Below, piece after piece: positions 16,214 to 25,029 of a stretch of 49,078 bases of DNA. The notes beneath the pieces are model-generated. The model did no database searches and was not told where the DNA came from. It saw only the letters and a list, made by a program, of their open reading frames with translations. Within the stretch, counting starts at the first letter, position 1. Each line of letters begins with the position of its first letter. The translations under genes were made by a program, and so were the position numbers. Source of the stretch: Pontibacter sp. HSC-36F09 (GTDB lineage Bacteria > Bacteroidota > Bacteroidia > Cytophagales > Hymenobacteraceae). Where the stretch lies: contig NZ_JALKAA010000010.1 of NCBI RefSeq assembly GCF_024171605.1, positions 1 to 49,078 of the forward strand, read 5' to 3'.

Positions 16214-17371
16214 ATGAAGATGGCAGAACCTGTGTTTAAAGATTTGCTGGTACTCGAACTGGCCAGTGTGCTGGCGGGGCCGAGTGTGGGACAGTTTTTT
16301 GCGGAACTGGGCGCTACCGTGGTTAAACTGGAGAACGCGGGAACCGGCGGCGATGTAACGCGTACCTGGAAACTGGCAGGGGAGCAGGGAGGTCAAGACG
16401 CGTCGGCTTACTTCTCAGCGGCGAACTGGGGAAAGCTTTCCATTGGGCTCGATATCACCCAGCCACAGGCGCTGGAGGCCGTGCACAAACTGGCTGCCAA
16501 AGCTGATGTGGTCATTGCCAGCTATAAGCCCGGAGACGCGGAGAAACTGCTGGTAGACTACCATACCCTGGCCCAACTGAATCCCAATCTGATTTACGGG
16601 CATATCACCGGTTACGGGCTGGAAGACCAGCGGGCTGGCTACGATGCCGTGATCCAGGCAGAGAGTGGCTTTATGTACATGAACGGATCACCAGACGGAC
16701 CTCCCACCAAATTGCCCGTGGCATTGATGGATATCCTGGCAGCACACCAGCTCAAGGAAGGCATCCTGACAGCACTGTTGCAGCGGGAGCGTACCGGCAA
16801 GGGCTGCTATGTGCAAGTTTCGCTATTTGATGCGGCCGTATCGGCACTGGCCAATCAGGGAACGAATTACCTGGTGGCGGGGCACAGTCCGCAGCGCATG
16901 GGATCGGAGCATCCCAACATTGTGCCTTACGGAAGCGTGTATACCTGCAGAGACGGTCTGCATTTGGTGCTCGCCATAGGCGACGACCGGCAGTTCAGGC
17001 GCCTGTGCCAGGTATTGGGAGATGCTGCCTTGGCCGATAACCCCGATTTTGCTACCAATGGTGCAAGAGTGCGGAACCGGAGCGCGGTAAACCAGCAACT
17101 AAAGCAGCTGATCAGTCAGCATGAGCGCGATGGATTGCTGGGAGAGCTGCACAGGCTGCATGTGCCGGCTGGCGCCGTCAACAGCGTGCCCGAAGTATTT
17201 GAGCAGCTACAGGCCAGGCGGATGCTACTTACCCAACCCAATGGCCCGAGCGGTATCAGGCAGGTAGCCTTTGTGATGGAAGGGACGACAGCTGAAACTG
17301 TAACGCCTCCACCAGCCTTCGCGCAGCACCAGGACCAAGTGATGGGGATGCTGGAAAAGCATGGGCATTGA
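16214..17371 (+). CDS. CoA transferase family III (CaiB/BaiF) protein
   Basis: A 385-aa CaiB/BaiF-type enzyme that moves CoA between carboxylic acids, or racemises 2-methylacyl-CoA. The start LLVLELASVLAGPSVGQFFA and ELGATVVKLEN form the first Rossmann half with the CoA site. Asp173 in LPVALMDILAAHQ is the expected catalytic aspartate forming the acyl anhydride, and ISLFDAA-like VQVSLFDAAVSALAN follows. The family's usual length is about 380-410 aa. It stands alone, so the acid substrate is unknown. ATGs at 16214 and 16220 are both possible; the first is preceded immediately by tandem TATACCT repeats. Confidence 0.9.
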   Translation: MKMAEPVFKDLLVLELASVLAGPSVGQFFAELGATVVKLENAGTGGDVTRTWKLAGEQGGQDASAYFSAANWGKLSIGLDITQPQALEAVHKLAAKADVVIASYKPGDAEKLLVDYHTLAQLNPNLIYGHITGYGLEDQRAGYDAVIQAESGFMYMNGSPDGPPTKLPVALMDILAAHQLKEGILTALLQRERTGKGCYVQVSLFDAAVSALANQGTNYLVAGHSPQRMGSEHPNIVPYGSVYTCRDGLHLVLAIGDDRQFRRLCQVLGDAALADNPDFATNGARVRNRSAVNQQLKQLISQHERDGLLGELHRLHVPAGAVNSVPEVFEQLQARRMLLTQPNGPSGIRQVAFVMEGTTAETVTPPPAFAQHQDQVMGMLEKHGH

Positions 17372-17496
17372 GACGGGCACTTATACATCAGCAACCAAAC
17401 TACTAGCTTGTACTTGTTTAGCAGGCCAAAAATTGAGCAGAATAACTATTTCTAAAGGATTTGAGTAAAAAACACAGCACCCGAGAAAAAGCAAGT

Positions 17497-18168
17497 ATGA
17501 AAGATAGACTCGACGATATAATACAAGGACTGCAGCAAAAATCTGCCACAAAGCAGGCAATTTACCGCAATACGTACCAAACCTTTACCCGCATGAAAGA
17601 GCTCTCGCAGGAAATTGTGGACGAGCTCACCAACCGGATCACGACGCACAATGCCGACGTGGTGATCGAGTACAAGGCCATCAGCGATCTGGAGTTTCAG
17701 ATCAAATTCTCTGGCGACCTGCTTGTGTTTGTGATGCACTCCAACATTATCACCTTCCCGGACGATTACGAGATCATGCGCAACGATTATGTGGACGAAG
17801 ACTTCCGCCGTCGCTTCTTCGGGCACATCATGGCTTACAACTTCATGGCCGATACTATTAAGTATAACCGCCTCGACGACCCGGGTTATCTGGTGGGCCG
17901 CATGCTGATCAACATCGAAAACCACTTTGTGATAGAAGGGGTGAAGCAGATGGATTTACCTTCGGACCGCATTGCCCGCAACGTGATCAGCGACGACAAG
18001 CTGCGCCTGATCGTGGAGAGCGCTATGGTCGCGGCTGTGAACAACGACCTGATGGGTCAGGATGTGTCGGATATTGAGCGCATCACCTATAAGCAGAAAC
18101 TCGAAAACTCCCAGCTGTCTAAGCCACGCAAACTGGGCTTCATGATCAGCCACGAGCTTACGCATTAG
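17497..18168 (+). CDS. Conserved hypothetical protein, 223 aa
   Basis: I do not recognise the family. The protein is soluble, acidic-basic mixed, with no signal peptide or membrane segment. The N-terminal third is helical (KDRLDDIIQGLQQKSATKQA), the middle has alternating strands (DLEFQIKFSGDLLVFVMHSN), and an aromatic-rich section follows (RRRFFGHIMAYNFMADTIKY). The C-terminal 70 residues are predicted helical. The ATG at 17497 is used; an in-frame TTG at 17461 preceded by AAAGGA would add 12 residues. It converges on phhA and shares a bidirectional terminator with it. Codon use matches its neighbours, so it is probably a resident gene. Confidence 0.8.
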   Translation: MKDRLDDIIQGLQQKSATKQAIYRNTYQTFTRMKELSQEIVDELTNRITTHNADVVIEYKAISDLEFQIKFSGDLLVFVMHSNIITFPDDYEIMRNDYVDEDFRRRFFGHIMAYNFMADTIKYNRLDDPGYLVGRMLINIENHFVIEGVKQMDLPSDRIARNVISDDKLRLIVESAMVAAVNNDLMGQDVSDIERITYKQKLENSQLSKPRKLGFMISHELTH

Positions 18169-18188
18169 CCGCTAGGTATAGCCAAGCA

Positions 18189-18233
18189 AGCCCCGCCTGC
18201 GGTAGGTAAATTATACCTGCCGCAGGCGGGGCT
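18189..18233. terminator. Bidirectional hairpin between convergent genes
   Basis: A 20-bp stem with one G-T pair (AGCCCCGCCTGCGG at the base, AGGTA/TACCT near the top) and a short AT loop. The upper stem and loop contain another AGGTATA-like motif. It lies 20 bases after the hypothetical gene stop and 12 before the phhA stop. Confidence 0.8.
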
Positions 18234-18244
18234 TACATTTAAAG

Positions 18245-19003
18245 CTAAGTTGTGGAGACCAAGGCATCCTGGGTGCGCAGCCTCTGAAGTGCTACCTCAA
18301 CTGCTGGCAGACTCTCGAGCAATTGCTCAAAGCTGTGGATGCAGAAGTACTGGCTCTGGAAAGTCTCTTTTATATAAGCCGTGTCCAGAATGTGGTTCAC
18401 ATCAAAATCAAGCTTCACGCTTTCATCCGATACAGACAGGTTACTCTCGCCTACAGACGAAAGGATGCCGGCCCCGTAGATTTGTGCCTTCTGGCCCGGC
18501 TTACGGTACAAGCCGAACTCAATGGTATACCAGTAGATGCGCGTGAGGCGGTCAATGATATCTGGACGGTCGAGGTGAGTGAGGGCTAGCTCGGAAAGTT
18601 TGGCCAAAAACTCGCAGTACACCGGAATGGTGAGCAACGGTACGTGGCCAAATACGTCATGGAACATATCGGGCTCCTCAAGGTAGTCGAGCTGGTCCAT
18701 GCGGCGCACCCAAACCGTGGCCGGAAAGCGCTTGCTGGCGATCAGCTGAAAGAACAGGGCATCGTCGACAATGCCGGGTGCTGCCACCACTTCAAACCCG
18801 GTCAGTGGCTTGAGTTTTTGATTGATATCGTTGAAGTCAGGTATACGGTCGCGGCTGAAACCGACTTTATCAAGCCCCTCCATAAACTCAGGTATAGCCT
18901 TGCCGGGAAGGTTGCGCAACTGGCGGTCGTAGAGGATGGCCCATACCTGGTGGTTCTCGGAGGTGTAGCTGCTGTAGTTCTGTGTCAGGTTCATGGCTGT
19001 CAT
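18245..19003 (-). CDS. phhA: Phenylalanine 4-monooxygenase
   Basis: Hydroxylates phenylalanine to tyrosine with a pterin cofactor and non-heme iron in the cytoplasm. The 252-aa protein is a catalytic domain alone, as is normal in bacteria. The iron triad is His115 and His120 in EPDMFHDVFGHVP, and Glu162 in YWYTIEFGL. Other family marks are FEVVAAPGIVDDALFF and YGAGILSSVGE. Starts at 19003 or at a second Met three codons later are both possible. A pterin-4a-carbinolamine dehydratase, its usual helper, is not in the window. A minus-strand small membrane-protein gene lies upstream and ends in its own terminator, so phhA probably has a separate promoter in the 19004-19040 gap. Confidence 0.95.
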   Translation of the reverse strand: MTAMNLTQNYSSYTSENHQVWAILYDRQLRNLPGKAIPEFMEGLDKVGFSRDRIPDFNDINQKLKPLTGFEVVAAPGIVDDALFFQLIASKRFPATVWVRRMDQLDYLEEPDMFHDVFGHVPLLTIPVYCEFLAKLSELALTHLDRPDIIDRLTRIYWYTIEFGLYRKPGQKAQIYGAGILSSVGESNLSVSDESVKLDFDVNHILDTAYIKETFQSQYFCIHSFEQLLESLPAVEVALQRLRTQDALVSTT

Positions 19004-19043
19004 ATGGTTTGATTTTAAATTTTGGAATAGGTATAAATGAAAA

Positions 19044-19065
19044 AAGCAGAGCTTTCGCTCTGCTT
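19044..19065 (-). terminator. Intrinsic terminator for the small membrane-protein gene
   Basis: AAGCAGAGC / GCTCTGCTT, a 9-bp stem with a 4-base loop. The minus strand continues into TTTTTT. It lies just after the stop codon of the 47-aa ORF. Confidence 0.75.
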
Positions 19066-19073
19066 CAGTTTTA

Positions 19074-19217
19074 TCAGTTCAGGTATGCCGGTTGGCTTTT
19101 TTCCTGTTTAAGTGCGGTTTGTGAGTCGCCTGATTGCCTGAGAGAGCGCAGTAGAGCAGCGGTAATAATAACCGTAGCAATAATAGGCGGCACGATAGCA
19201 ATCAGCGGAAACAGCAT
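19074..19217 (-). CDS. Small membrane protein, 47 aa
   Basis: Read directly from the minus strand: ATG at 19217 to TGA at 19074. The product begins MLFPLIAIVPPIIATVIITA, a single hydrophobic segment of about 22 residues, followed by a basic junction (LLRSLRQ) and a polar tail ending QPAYLN. That arrangement predicts one transmembrane helix with the tail in the cytoplasm. I do not recognise a family. Support for it being a gene: coherent hydrophobic/polar organisation, an in-frame stop upstream of the ATG, and an intrinsic terminator eight bases past the stop. No Shine-Dalgarno sequence is visible. It could be overlooked by annotation because of its size. Confidence 0.6.
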   Translation of the reverse strand: MLFPLIAIVPPIIATVIITAALLRSLRQSGDSQTALKQEKSQPAYLN

Positions 19218-19441
19218 GCAGCAGCACAGTGCCGAGTGGCAAAGGCAATTGGAGGGTCGCTATGGCTGCTGGTGTATGCATTTGTCTTTTGATGGTTGCA
19301 ATTAGAGTATTCTTGAGCGTAAACGCAAATAATTCTGCCGGGTTTATTGAATTTTTGAGATCGTCTCGGTGGCTTACCTGAACTTTTGCGGGATGCGTAT
19401 ACCTAGGTATAGGATTTTATATTCTTTTATTTGTGTTAGGT

Positions 19442-20467
19442 ATGGACGCACTCCCGGCATTTTTGAAGCGATGGCAGGCAGGTTGGCAGCAGATGATGCT
19501 GATCTTGTCTGGTACGGCGCTGCTCAGTTCCTGTGCCGCATCCGGCGCGGGGGGAGGGGCCGGTGGGCTGCGCTCTGAGAATGTGATCATTCTGGTGATC
19601 GACGGGGTGCGCTATTCTGAGACCTGGGGGGCTGTGCCGGGCCTTATACCGAACATGTCGCAAAAGTTGGTACCGCAGGGTACCTTTTGCAATAACTTCC
19701 GTAACGAAGGATACACTTACACCAACTCCGGCCATACCGCCATCACGACAGGTATAAACCAGCCCATCGATAACTACGGCGCCGAACTTCCCGCTAATCC
19801 CTCCCTGTTCCAGGTATGGCTCAAGCAGACGGGCAAACCCGCCACTGCCGCCTGGATCGTGTCGAGCAAAGACAAGCTGGATATTTTGGGCAACACCCTG
19901 AACCCCGACTGGCACAACCAGGCGTTGCCCTCGCTCAACTGTGGCGTCAGCGGACCAGGCAGTGGCTACCGGGCAGACTCCCTGACTTTAATTGAGGTGT
20001 TGAAAGTACTAAAAACCAATCAGCCCAATCTGATGCTGATCAACTTTATGGAGCCCGATGGCTATGCCCATGCCGGTAACTGGGAGCACTACCTACGCGG
20101 TATTTCCCGCGGCGACCGCTATGCGAAGCAACTGTGGGACTTTCTGCAAAAAGACAAACATTACCGCAAAAAAACGACCCTGCTCATTACCACAGACCAC
20201 GGCCGTCATCTGGATACGGTGGATGGCGGTTTCGTTGACCACGGTGATGATTGTGAGGGCTGCCGGTGCATTTACTTACTGGCGCTTGGGCCTGACTTCC
20301 GGAAGGGCGGATTTGTGGAGACCAAGTATACGCTGGTGGATATTTCGGCAACGGTGGCCCCGATGCTGGGTATAGCTTTTCCACAATCAGAGGGTGCGGT
20401 CATGAAAGAACTGTTTACGCGTCGCAGTTTGCGCAAACTGCCATTGGCCAACGTGCCTGTTCCTTGA
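19442..20467 (+). CDS. Secreted alkaline-phosphatase-superfamily lipoprotein
   Basis: A 341-aa metal-dependent phosphatase, phosphodiesterase or sulfatase-like enzyme. The N-terminus has a hydrophobic stretch and lipobox LSSC (Cys31), so it is probably anchored and periplasmic or surface exposed. Metal and nucleophile residues can be placed: Asp54 in LVIDGVRYSETWG, nucleophile Thr99 in NSGHTAITTG (as in nucleotide pyrophosphatase/phosphodiesterases), DGYAHAG, TTDHGRH and DHGDDC. The Cys pair in DDCEGCRC is unusual. The start at 19442 gives a long N-terminal run before the hydrophobic stretch; internal Met18 or Met19 would make a neater signal peptide. Substrate unknown. A motif-pair hairpin follows the stop. 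Confidence 0.88.
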   Translation: MDALPAFLKRWQAGWQQMMLILSGTALLSSCAASGAGGGAGGLRSENVIILVIDGVRYSETWGAVPGLIPNMSQKLVPQGTFCNNFRNEGYTYTNSGHTAITTGINQPIDNYGAELPANPSLFQVWLKQTGKPATAAWIVSSKDKLDILGNTLNPDWHNQALPSLNCGVSGPGSGYRADSLTLIEVLKVLKTNQPNLMLINFMEPDGYAHAGNWEHYLRGISRGDRYAKQLWDFLQKDKHYRKKTTLLITTDHGRHLDTVDGGFVDHGDDCEGCRCIYLLALGPDFRKGGFVETKYTLVDISATVAPMLGIAFPQSEGAVMKELFTRRSLRKLPLANVPVP

Positions 20468-20471
20468 TGCC

Positions 20472-20501
20472 TATACCTGAATTGCAATTTCAAGGTATAG
20501 C
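20472..20501 (+). terminator. Terminator-like hairpin made of two inverted AGGTATA motifs
   Basis: CTATACCT (20472-20479) pairs with AGGTATAG (20494-20501); the inner GAA/TTC bases extend it with a bulge. TTTT follows one base after the stem. It starts five bases past the stop codon of the phosphatase-like gene. Confidence 0.6.
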
Positions 20502-20551
20502 TTTTATCTGATTTATGTCGCTACGGGCTGCATCCTTTATTCTCTTGTCCA

Positions 20552-21691
20552 ATGGCAGCTTCCCGAAATTTTGAAGAGTTTAGGTATAAGCTATACCTGC
20601 TGGTGTGGGCTGTCGTGCTGTGTCTGCCGTTGCAGGGTATGGCACAAGTATACTCAACCAAAAATCCGGGTATAGCAGATCAGCAACACGAACAAGCGGC
20701 GAAACCAAAAGACATTTTTTCGGAGGATTCGCTGCTCAAGTTTAAGCTCGTGGTCAACTACCAGAAGCTGCTGAAAGACCGTGGCGAGGAAAGAAAGTAT
20801 CACACAGCCACACTCTCGTACGCCGACAGTACAGGTGCTACAGTCAATATGCCGCTTAAGGTGATGGTGCGGGGTAATCGCCGCCGGGATGCCAGCGTCT
20901 GCCGTTTTCCCCCGCTCATGCTCAACCTGATCCGCAAGCAAATGCCAAAAGGTTCTGTCTTCGAAGGGCAGAACAAGCTAAAACTGGTGACGCACTGCAT
21001 CGACGACGATTATGTGATCAAGGAGTACCTCGTCTACAAGGTATACAACATTCTGGCTGAGGAGAGTTTTCGGGTGCGCTTGTGCCAGGTGACCTACCAG
21101 GACAGTACCGGACGACGGAAAGAGGAAGTGCGCTATGCTTTTCTGATAGAAGATGATAAGGCGATGGCCAAACGTACTCGCCTGAAGCTTATACCTGGTA
21201 AGAGGATCATCGGGATGGCCCACATGGAGCAGAAAGGCATGGCCCGGCTGGCGCTCTTTCAGTACATGATCGGCAACACCGACTGGTCAGTGCCCTACCG
21301 CCACAACATCGAGCTACTGGCACCTGACTCCCTTTCCGCACCCATTCCCGTGCCTTTCGACTTCGACTACGCAGGTATAGTAGGCGCCCCTTATGCTTCG
21401 CCGCCACCTGAGCTGGGTATAAAGTCAACAAAGCAGCGCCTGTACCGGGCCTACGAATTTCCGGAGAACATGCATCGGGAAATGGTCAATACCTTTAATT
21501 CCTACCGCACCCCGATTTACGCGGTATACAGGCAGTGTGAGCCTTTGAGCAAGTCAGGTTTGCGGCAATCGCTCAGTTACCTGGATAGTTTTTACGAGAT
21601 CATCAACCACCCGCGCAAGTTCGAGCGGGAAATCGTGAAGGTGGGGGAGCGCAACCAGAAAGCGTACGTAACCGTGAGGGGTCTGAAATGA
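20552..21691 (+). CDS. Secreted protein with CotH/HipA-like atypical kinase features
   Basis: A 379-aa protein with an N-terminal signal peptide (hydrophobic stretch about 14-30, ending QGMAQ). It is usually the sort of gene labelled hypothetical. Several features recall the CotH-like atypical kinase fold: KLKLVTHCIDDDYVIKEYLV with a Lys-containing strand and helix, ALFQYMIGNTDWSVPYRHN with Asp and Asn in catalytic-loop spacing, then VPFDFDYAG with the metal-type DFD. CotH kinases phosphorylate proteins outside the cytoplasm. Assignment is by motif reading only. It has a pronounced basic character and no lipobox. It lies in the same direction as, but is probably transcribed apart from, the phosphatase-like gene, since a hairpin intervenes. 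Confidence 0.8.
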   Translation: MAASRNFEEFRYKLYLLVWAVVLCLPLQGMAQVYSTKNPGIADQQHEQAAKPKDIFSEDSLLKFKLVVNYQKLLKDRGEERKYHTATLSYADSTGATVNMPLKVMVRGNRRRDASVCRFPPLMLNLIRKQMPKGSVFEGQNKLKLVTHCIDDDYVIKEYLVYKVYNILAEESFRVRLCQVTYQDSTGRRKEEVRYAFLIEDDKAMAKRTRLKLIPGKRIIGMAHMEQKGMARLALFQYMIGNTDWSVPYRHNIELLAPDSLSAPIPVPFDFDYAGIVGAPYASPPPELGIKSTKQRLYRAYEFPENMHREMVNTFNSYRTPIYAVYRQCEPLSKSGLRQSLSYLDSFYEIINHPRKFEREIVKVGERNQKAYVTVRGLK

Positions 21692-21747
21692 AATCGCCGA
21701 AACAGACAGGCTGCTCCGGCGATTTTAAGGTATAGCAATGGTGCGAT

Positions 21748-23619
21748 TTACATGATTTCAGACAGTTCGAGCCAGCGCATTTCTTTTTCCTCCAGTTGCT
21801 CGTTCAGCTGTTCCAGTTCTTTGGCCCAGGCGTTCAGCTGTTCGTGGTCGGTGGTGGTGCCAGCGTTCATGGTCTCTATCAGTTCTGTTCTGCGGGACTC
21901 CAGCCGAGGCATTTCTTTTTCGAGGTCTTCAAATTCCTTTTTCTCCTGGTAAGTCGGTTTGCGCTTGCCTTCCGGTTTTTCCTGTTTCTGTTCAATAACG
22001 GGAACCGTTGGTTTTGTTTCCTGCACCACCTTTTCCTGCTCTTTCAGCCATTCGCGGTAATCGGTGTAGTTGCCCGGGAAGTTACGGATCTTGCCTTCGC
22101 CCTCGAACACAAACAGGTGCTCTACTAATCGGTCCATGAAGTAGCGGTCGTGCGACACCATCAGCAGACAGCCGCCGAAGTTGAGCAGGAAGTCCTCCAG
22201 AATGTTGAGTGTGATGATGTCGAGGTCGTTGGTAGGCTCATCGAGAATCAGGAAGTTAGGGTTCTTGATCAGCACGCGCAGCAACTGCAGACGACGCTTT
22301 TCGCCACCGCTCAGTTTGCTGACAAAGGTATACTGCTGTGCCGGCGGAAACTGGAAGTGCTGCAAAAACTGACTCGCCGTGATCACTTCACCATTGGCCA
22401 TCTCCACCACTTCAGCAATTTCCTTCACGATATCGATCACACGCTGGTCTTCCTTGAAAGTCAGCTCGTCCTGGGTATAGTAACCAAATACGGTAGTCTG
22501 GCCGGCGTCAATAGTACCGCTGTCAGGTTGCAATTTGCCCGTGAGCATGTTCAGGAATGTAGACTTGCCGGCACCGTTTGGGCCTACGACACCAATGCGG
22601 TCTTTCTTCTTGAACACATAGGAGAAATCGTCTACGATCTTCTTGTTGCCAAAAGACTTAGAGATATGGTCTACTTCGATGATTTTGCCGCCCTGACGCG
22701 TGGTTTTTACAGAAAGTTCGAGTTGCGGACCTGCCGTTTTCTTGGCTGCTTTTTCTTTCAGTTCCTCAAAGGCATCTACTCTATACTTGGCTTTGGTGCC
22801 ACGGGCCTTAGGCTGCCGACGGATCCAATCGAGCTCTTTGCGCATCAGGTTACGCGCCTTCTCGGTTTCGGCTGCGGCCATTTCCTCGCGGGAGGCTTTT
22901 TTCTCCACAAAATAACTGTAGTTGCCTTTGTAGGTATAGAGTTCGCCGTTGTCGAGCTCAGCGATTTCGTTGGCCACTTTGTCGAGGAAGTAACGGTCGT
23001 GCGTCACCATCAGCAGGGTGGTGTTTTGGGTAGAGAGCAGGCCCTCAAGCCACTCAATAGTGTCCAGGTCCAGGTGGTTGGTAGGCTCGTCGAGAATCAG
23101 CATGCTGGGCTCTTCGATCAGCACACGAGCCATAGCCACACGCTTGCGCTGCCCGCCTGAAAGATGCTTGATTTGCTTCTCCAGGTCGTGTATACCTAGT
23201 TTGGAGAGGATCTGCTTCACTTTGATCTCGAAATCCCAGGCCTGTAGTTCGTCCATGCGCTCCATCAGATGCTGCATCACTTCGGCGCTGGTATCCGGGT
23301 GGGAGATGGCCACCTCGTAGTCGCGTATGGTATCGAGCACTTCGCCCTGTCCGCCAAAAATGGTCTGCTGTACAGTTAGCTCTTCGTCGAACTCCGGGTT
23401 CTGGCCCAAAAAGCCGATTGTGACTTCTTTGCGCACGCTCACGCTTCCTTCGTCGGGGGGCAGTTTGCCTGCCAGCACGTTCAGCAGGGTGGTTTTGCCA
23501 GAGCCGTTCACGCCCACAAGCGCTACTCGCTGCCCCTGGCTGATGCCAAAGTTCAGGTTTTTGAAAAGCCAGCGTTCGCCAAAGCTTTTCGATATATTAT
23601 CTGCGGATAGGTAATTCAT
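21748..23619 (-). CDS. ABC-F family ATPase (Uup-like)
   Basis: A 623-aa soluble protein with two ABC ATPase domains and no membrane domain. Domain 1 has Walker A GVNGSGKTT (about 36-44) and signature LSGGQRKRVAMARVL. Domain 2 has Walker A GPNGAGKST (about 345-353) and LSGGEKRRLQLLRVL; both have LILDEPTNHLDL- or LILDEPTNDLDI-type Walker B. A linker rich in Lys and Arg joins them. The C-terminal 90 residues form a Uup-type coiled coil (EFEDLEKEMPRLESRRTELI). ABC-F proteins act on the ribosome, in translation or antibiotic protection. The coiled coil favours Uup over EttA; resistance function is not indicated. Confidence 0.93.
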   Translation of the reverse strand: MNYLSADNISKSFGERWLFKNLNFGISQGQRVALVGVNGSGKTTLLNVLAGKLPPDEGSVSVRKEVTIGFLGQNPEFDEELTVQQTIFGGQGEVLDTIRDYEVAISHPDTSAEVMQHLMERMDELQAWDFEIKVKQILSKLGIHDLEKQIKHLSGGQRKRVAMARVLIEEPSMLILDEPTNHLDLDTIEWLEGLLSTQNTTLLMVTHDRYFLDKVANEIAELDNGELYTYKGNYSYFVEKKASREEMAAAETEKARNLMRKELDWIRRQPKARGTKAKYRVDAFEELKEKAAKKTAGPQLELSVKTTRQGGKIIEVDHISKSFGNKKIVDDFSYVFKKKDRIGVVGPNGAGKSTFLNMLTGKLQPDSGTIDAGQTTVFGYYTQDELTFKEDQRVIDIVKEIAEVVEMANGEVITASQFLQHFQFPPAQQYTFVSKLSGGEKRRLQLLRVLIKNPNFLILDEPTNDLDIITLNILEDFLLNFGGCLLMVSHDRYFMDRLVEHLFVFEGEGKIRNFPGNYTDYREWLKEQEKVVQETKPTVPVIEQKQEKPEGKRKPTYQEKKEFEDLEKEMPRLESRRTELIETMNAGTTTDHEQLNAWAKELEQLNEQLEEKEMRWLELSEIM

Positions 23620-23663
23620 AAGGCAAATTTAGGCATTTCTGCGCTATGCAGCAGGCAAAATAA

Positions 23664-23693
23664 AACAGGCTGACCTGGTATAGTCAGCCTGTT
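23664..23693 (-). terminator. Intrinsic terminator for the SPW-protein gene
   Basis: AACAGGCTGAC pairs with GTCAGCCTGTT (11 bp) around an 8-base loop containing GGTATA. On the minus strand it is followed by TTATTTTG. It lies 23 bases past the SPW gene stop. Confidence 0.75.
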
Positions 23694-23716
23694 GGTTTAC
23701 ACATGGTTAATGTGGC

Positions 23717-24106
23717 TTATTTTAAAGGATCTTCGTGCGCTACATGAGTCTTGTACGCTCTGCTTGGCGTACGATGCGTTGTCAACGAAGCCAGCATCGA
23801 GAACACACCGAAAATCAGGTGCAGTTCATATACCCGGTCAGCGAATCCGAACAGCCAGGGCGATAGGGCTAAGATGACACCTATACCAAAGTCCATCATC
23901 AGGTGGGACTGCATCGGGATCTTTCTCACTAGTCCCATTTCAAAATCTGTGAAGATCGTTTGTAGAAGTACAATCGCACCGATGATAACGGGCACCCAGG
24001 TCTCGGCACCACCGGCGGCAAAGTCAAACAGCCTGGGCGATGCAATAAGCAGGATACCGTATAAATAGTCCAATATTCCGTGAAAACGGGTTGGGATAAA
24101 ACGCAT
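23717..24106 (-). CDS. SPW-repeat membrane protein
   Basis: A 129-aa integral membrane protein with four predicted helices in two repeated halves. Each half carries an SPW-type motif at the membrane edge: IASPRLFDFA (about 21-30) and LSPWLFGFAD (about 81-90). SPW proteins have no established biochemical role. The ATG at 24106 lies just upstream of the FIPTRFHGILDY amphipathic start. It is a single-gene unit between the ABC-F gene and an RDD protein; the 87-base gap to the RDD gene contains two more AGGTATA motifs. Confidence 0.87.
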   Translation of the reverse strand: MRFIPTRFHGILDYLYGILLIASPRLFDFAAGGAETWVPVIIGAIVLLQTIFTDFEMGLVRKIPMQSHLMMDFGIGVILALSPWLFGFADRVYELHLIFGVFSMLASLTTHRTPSRAYKTHVAHEDPLK

Positions 24107-24193
24107 TATTACCTCCTTTCTTATTGTTTTACAAGGTATAATATACGTTTCAGTAAAAGCAGTGTTTGATATATAGTAGAGAAATAGTTCAAT

Positions 24194-24721
24194 TTACTGA
24201 TCTGTCATCACCAAGGTACGGGCCACATAATCGTGCAGTGCCTGCCTGCGGCGCTGGAACTGAATGAGCACAAAGCCCAGCAACAGGGGTAGTGCTGAAA
24301 GGATGCGGGAAAAATAGCGCACATTCGCCTGCAGAAGCGTAATGCGCTTGCCACGCAAGTCAGTCACTTTGAGCCCTAAGGTATACTTGCCGATCGTTGC
24401 CTGCTTTGGAGACGCCTCCAGCAAGGTATAGTAGAGCCAGTGCAGCACAGGGAAGTAGAGGCTGTAAAAGAACAACTGCAGGACTACCTCGAACTCCAGT
24501 AAGCTGACGCCCCCGTCAAAAACCACCTGCTTCCACGTATTAAATTGCAGCGAATACTCGGCCATAGAATAAATTATGATCGAATACCAGAACACCAGTA
24601 TGGTCGTATCGATGAGGAACGCCACAAAGCGACTCATAAAACTACCATACAGGGGAGCGCGTTTCACCACAGGTGAAGCGGAAGACATGATGAATGCAGA
24701 GTCAGTTATAGCTGTTGGCAT
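24194..24721 (-). CDS. RDD-family membrane protein
   Basis: A 175-aa membrane protein with three or four hydrophobic helices. The name-giving residues are visible: Arg in MSRFVAFLIDTTILV with Asp in the same helix, and the second Asp in RRRQALHDYVARTLVM at the C-terminus. RDD proteins are of uncertain function; some have been proposed as ion exchangers. Met1 (24721) and Met12 (24688) are both plausible starts; the domain begins after both. It is followed by the SPW gene on the same strand. Confidence 0.85.
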   Translation of the reverse strand: MPTAITDSAFIMSSASPVVKRAPLYGSFMSRFVAFLIDTTILVFWYSIIIYSMAEYSLQFNTWKQVVFDGGVSLLEFEVVLQLFFYSLYFPVLHWLYYTLLEASPKQATIGKYTLGLKVTDLRGKRITLLQANVRYFSRILSALPLLLGFVLIQFQRRRQALHDYVARTLVMTDQ

Positions 24722-25029
24722 AAGGGTTAGGCTAAAAGGTGGATAATCTGCTTTATCCGCTTTGTTGATAAAGCCACCGTGGCGTCGTGTTTAGCTACTA
24801 CAGAAATAAATAGCAACTCCCTTTCAGTAAAGTAGTTAAATATAATGAGTTTAATTTTAATTACAAAATATATTGTAAAAATAATATTTAACTTTTTTTT
24901 GAGTCTTCAGCTCGATTCTTAACTCAAGTATAAGTCTGAAAAATTCAATAGAAAATACATAATGAGTGAACGATCTTAAAACGAGGGTGAACAACTTACT
25001 TTGCCGGTTTTAGCATAAATTAGCACCGT
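24722..25029. promoter_or_regulatory. AT-rich divergent promoter region (RDD gene / murI)
   Basis: About 308 bases, strongly AT-rich from 24800 to 24960, with no ORF. TACTTTGCC at 24998-25006 is a plausible -7 element for murI, one base shorter than TAnnTTTG, about 25 bases before its ATG. No terminator or repeat was noted. Confidence 0.4.

Noticed and set aside
18181..18240. Riboswitch upstream of phhA
   Set aside because: The structure lies downstream of both convergent genes and is a simple stem, so it is a terminator.
22150..23160. 336-codon open frame on the plus strand within the ABC-F gene
   Set aside because: Antisense to both ATPase domains; composition (many His, Val, Leu) is typical of a mirrored frame.
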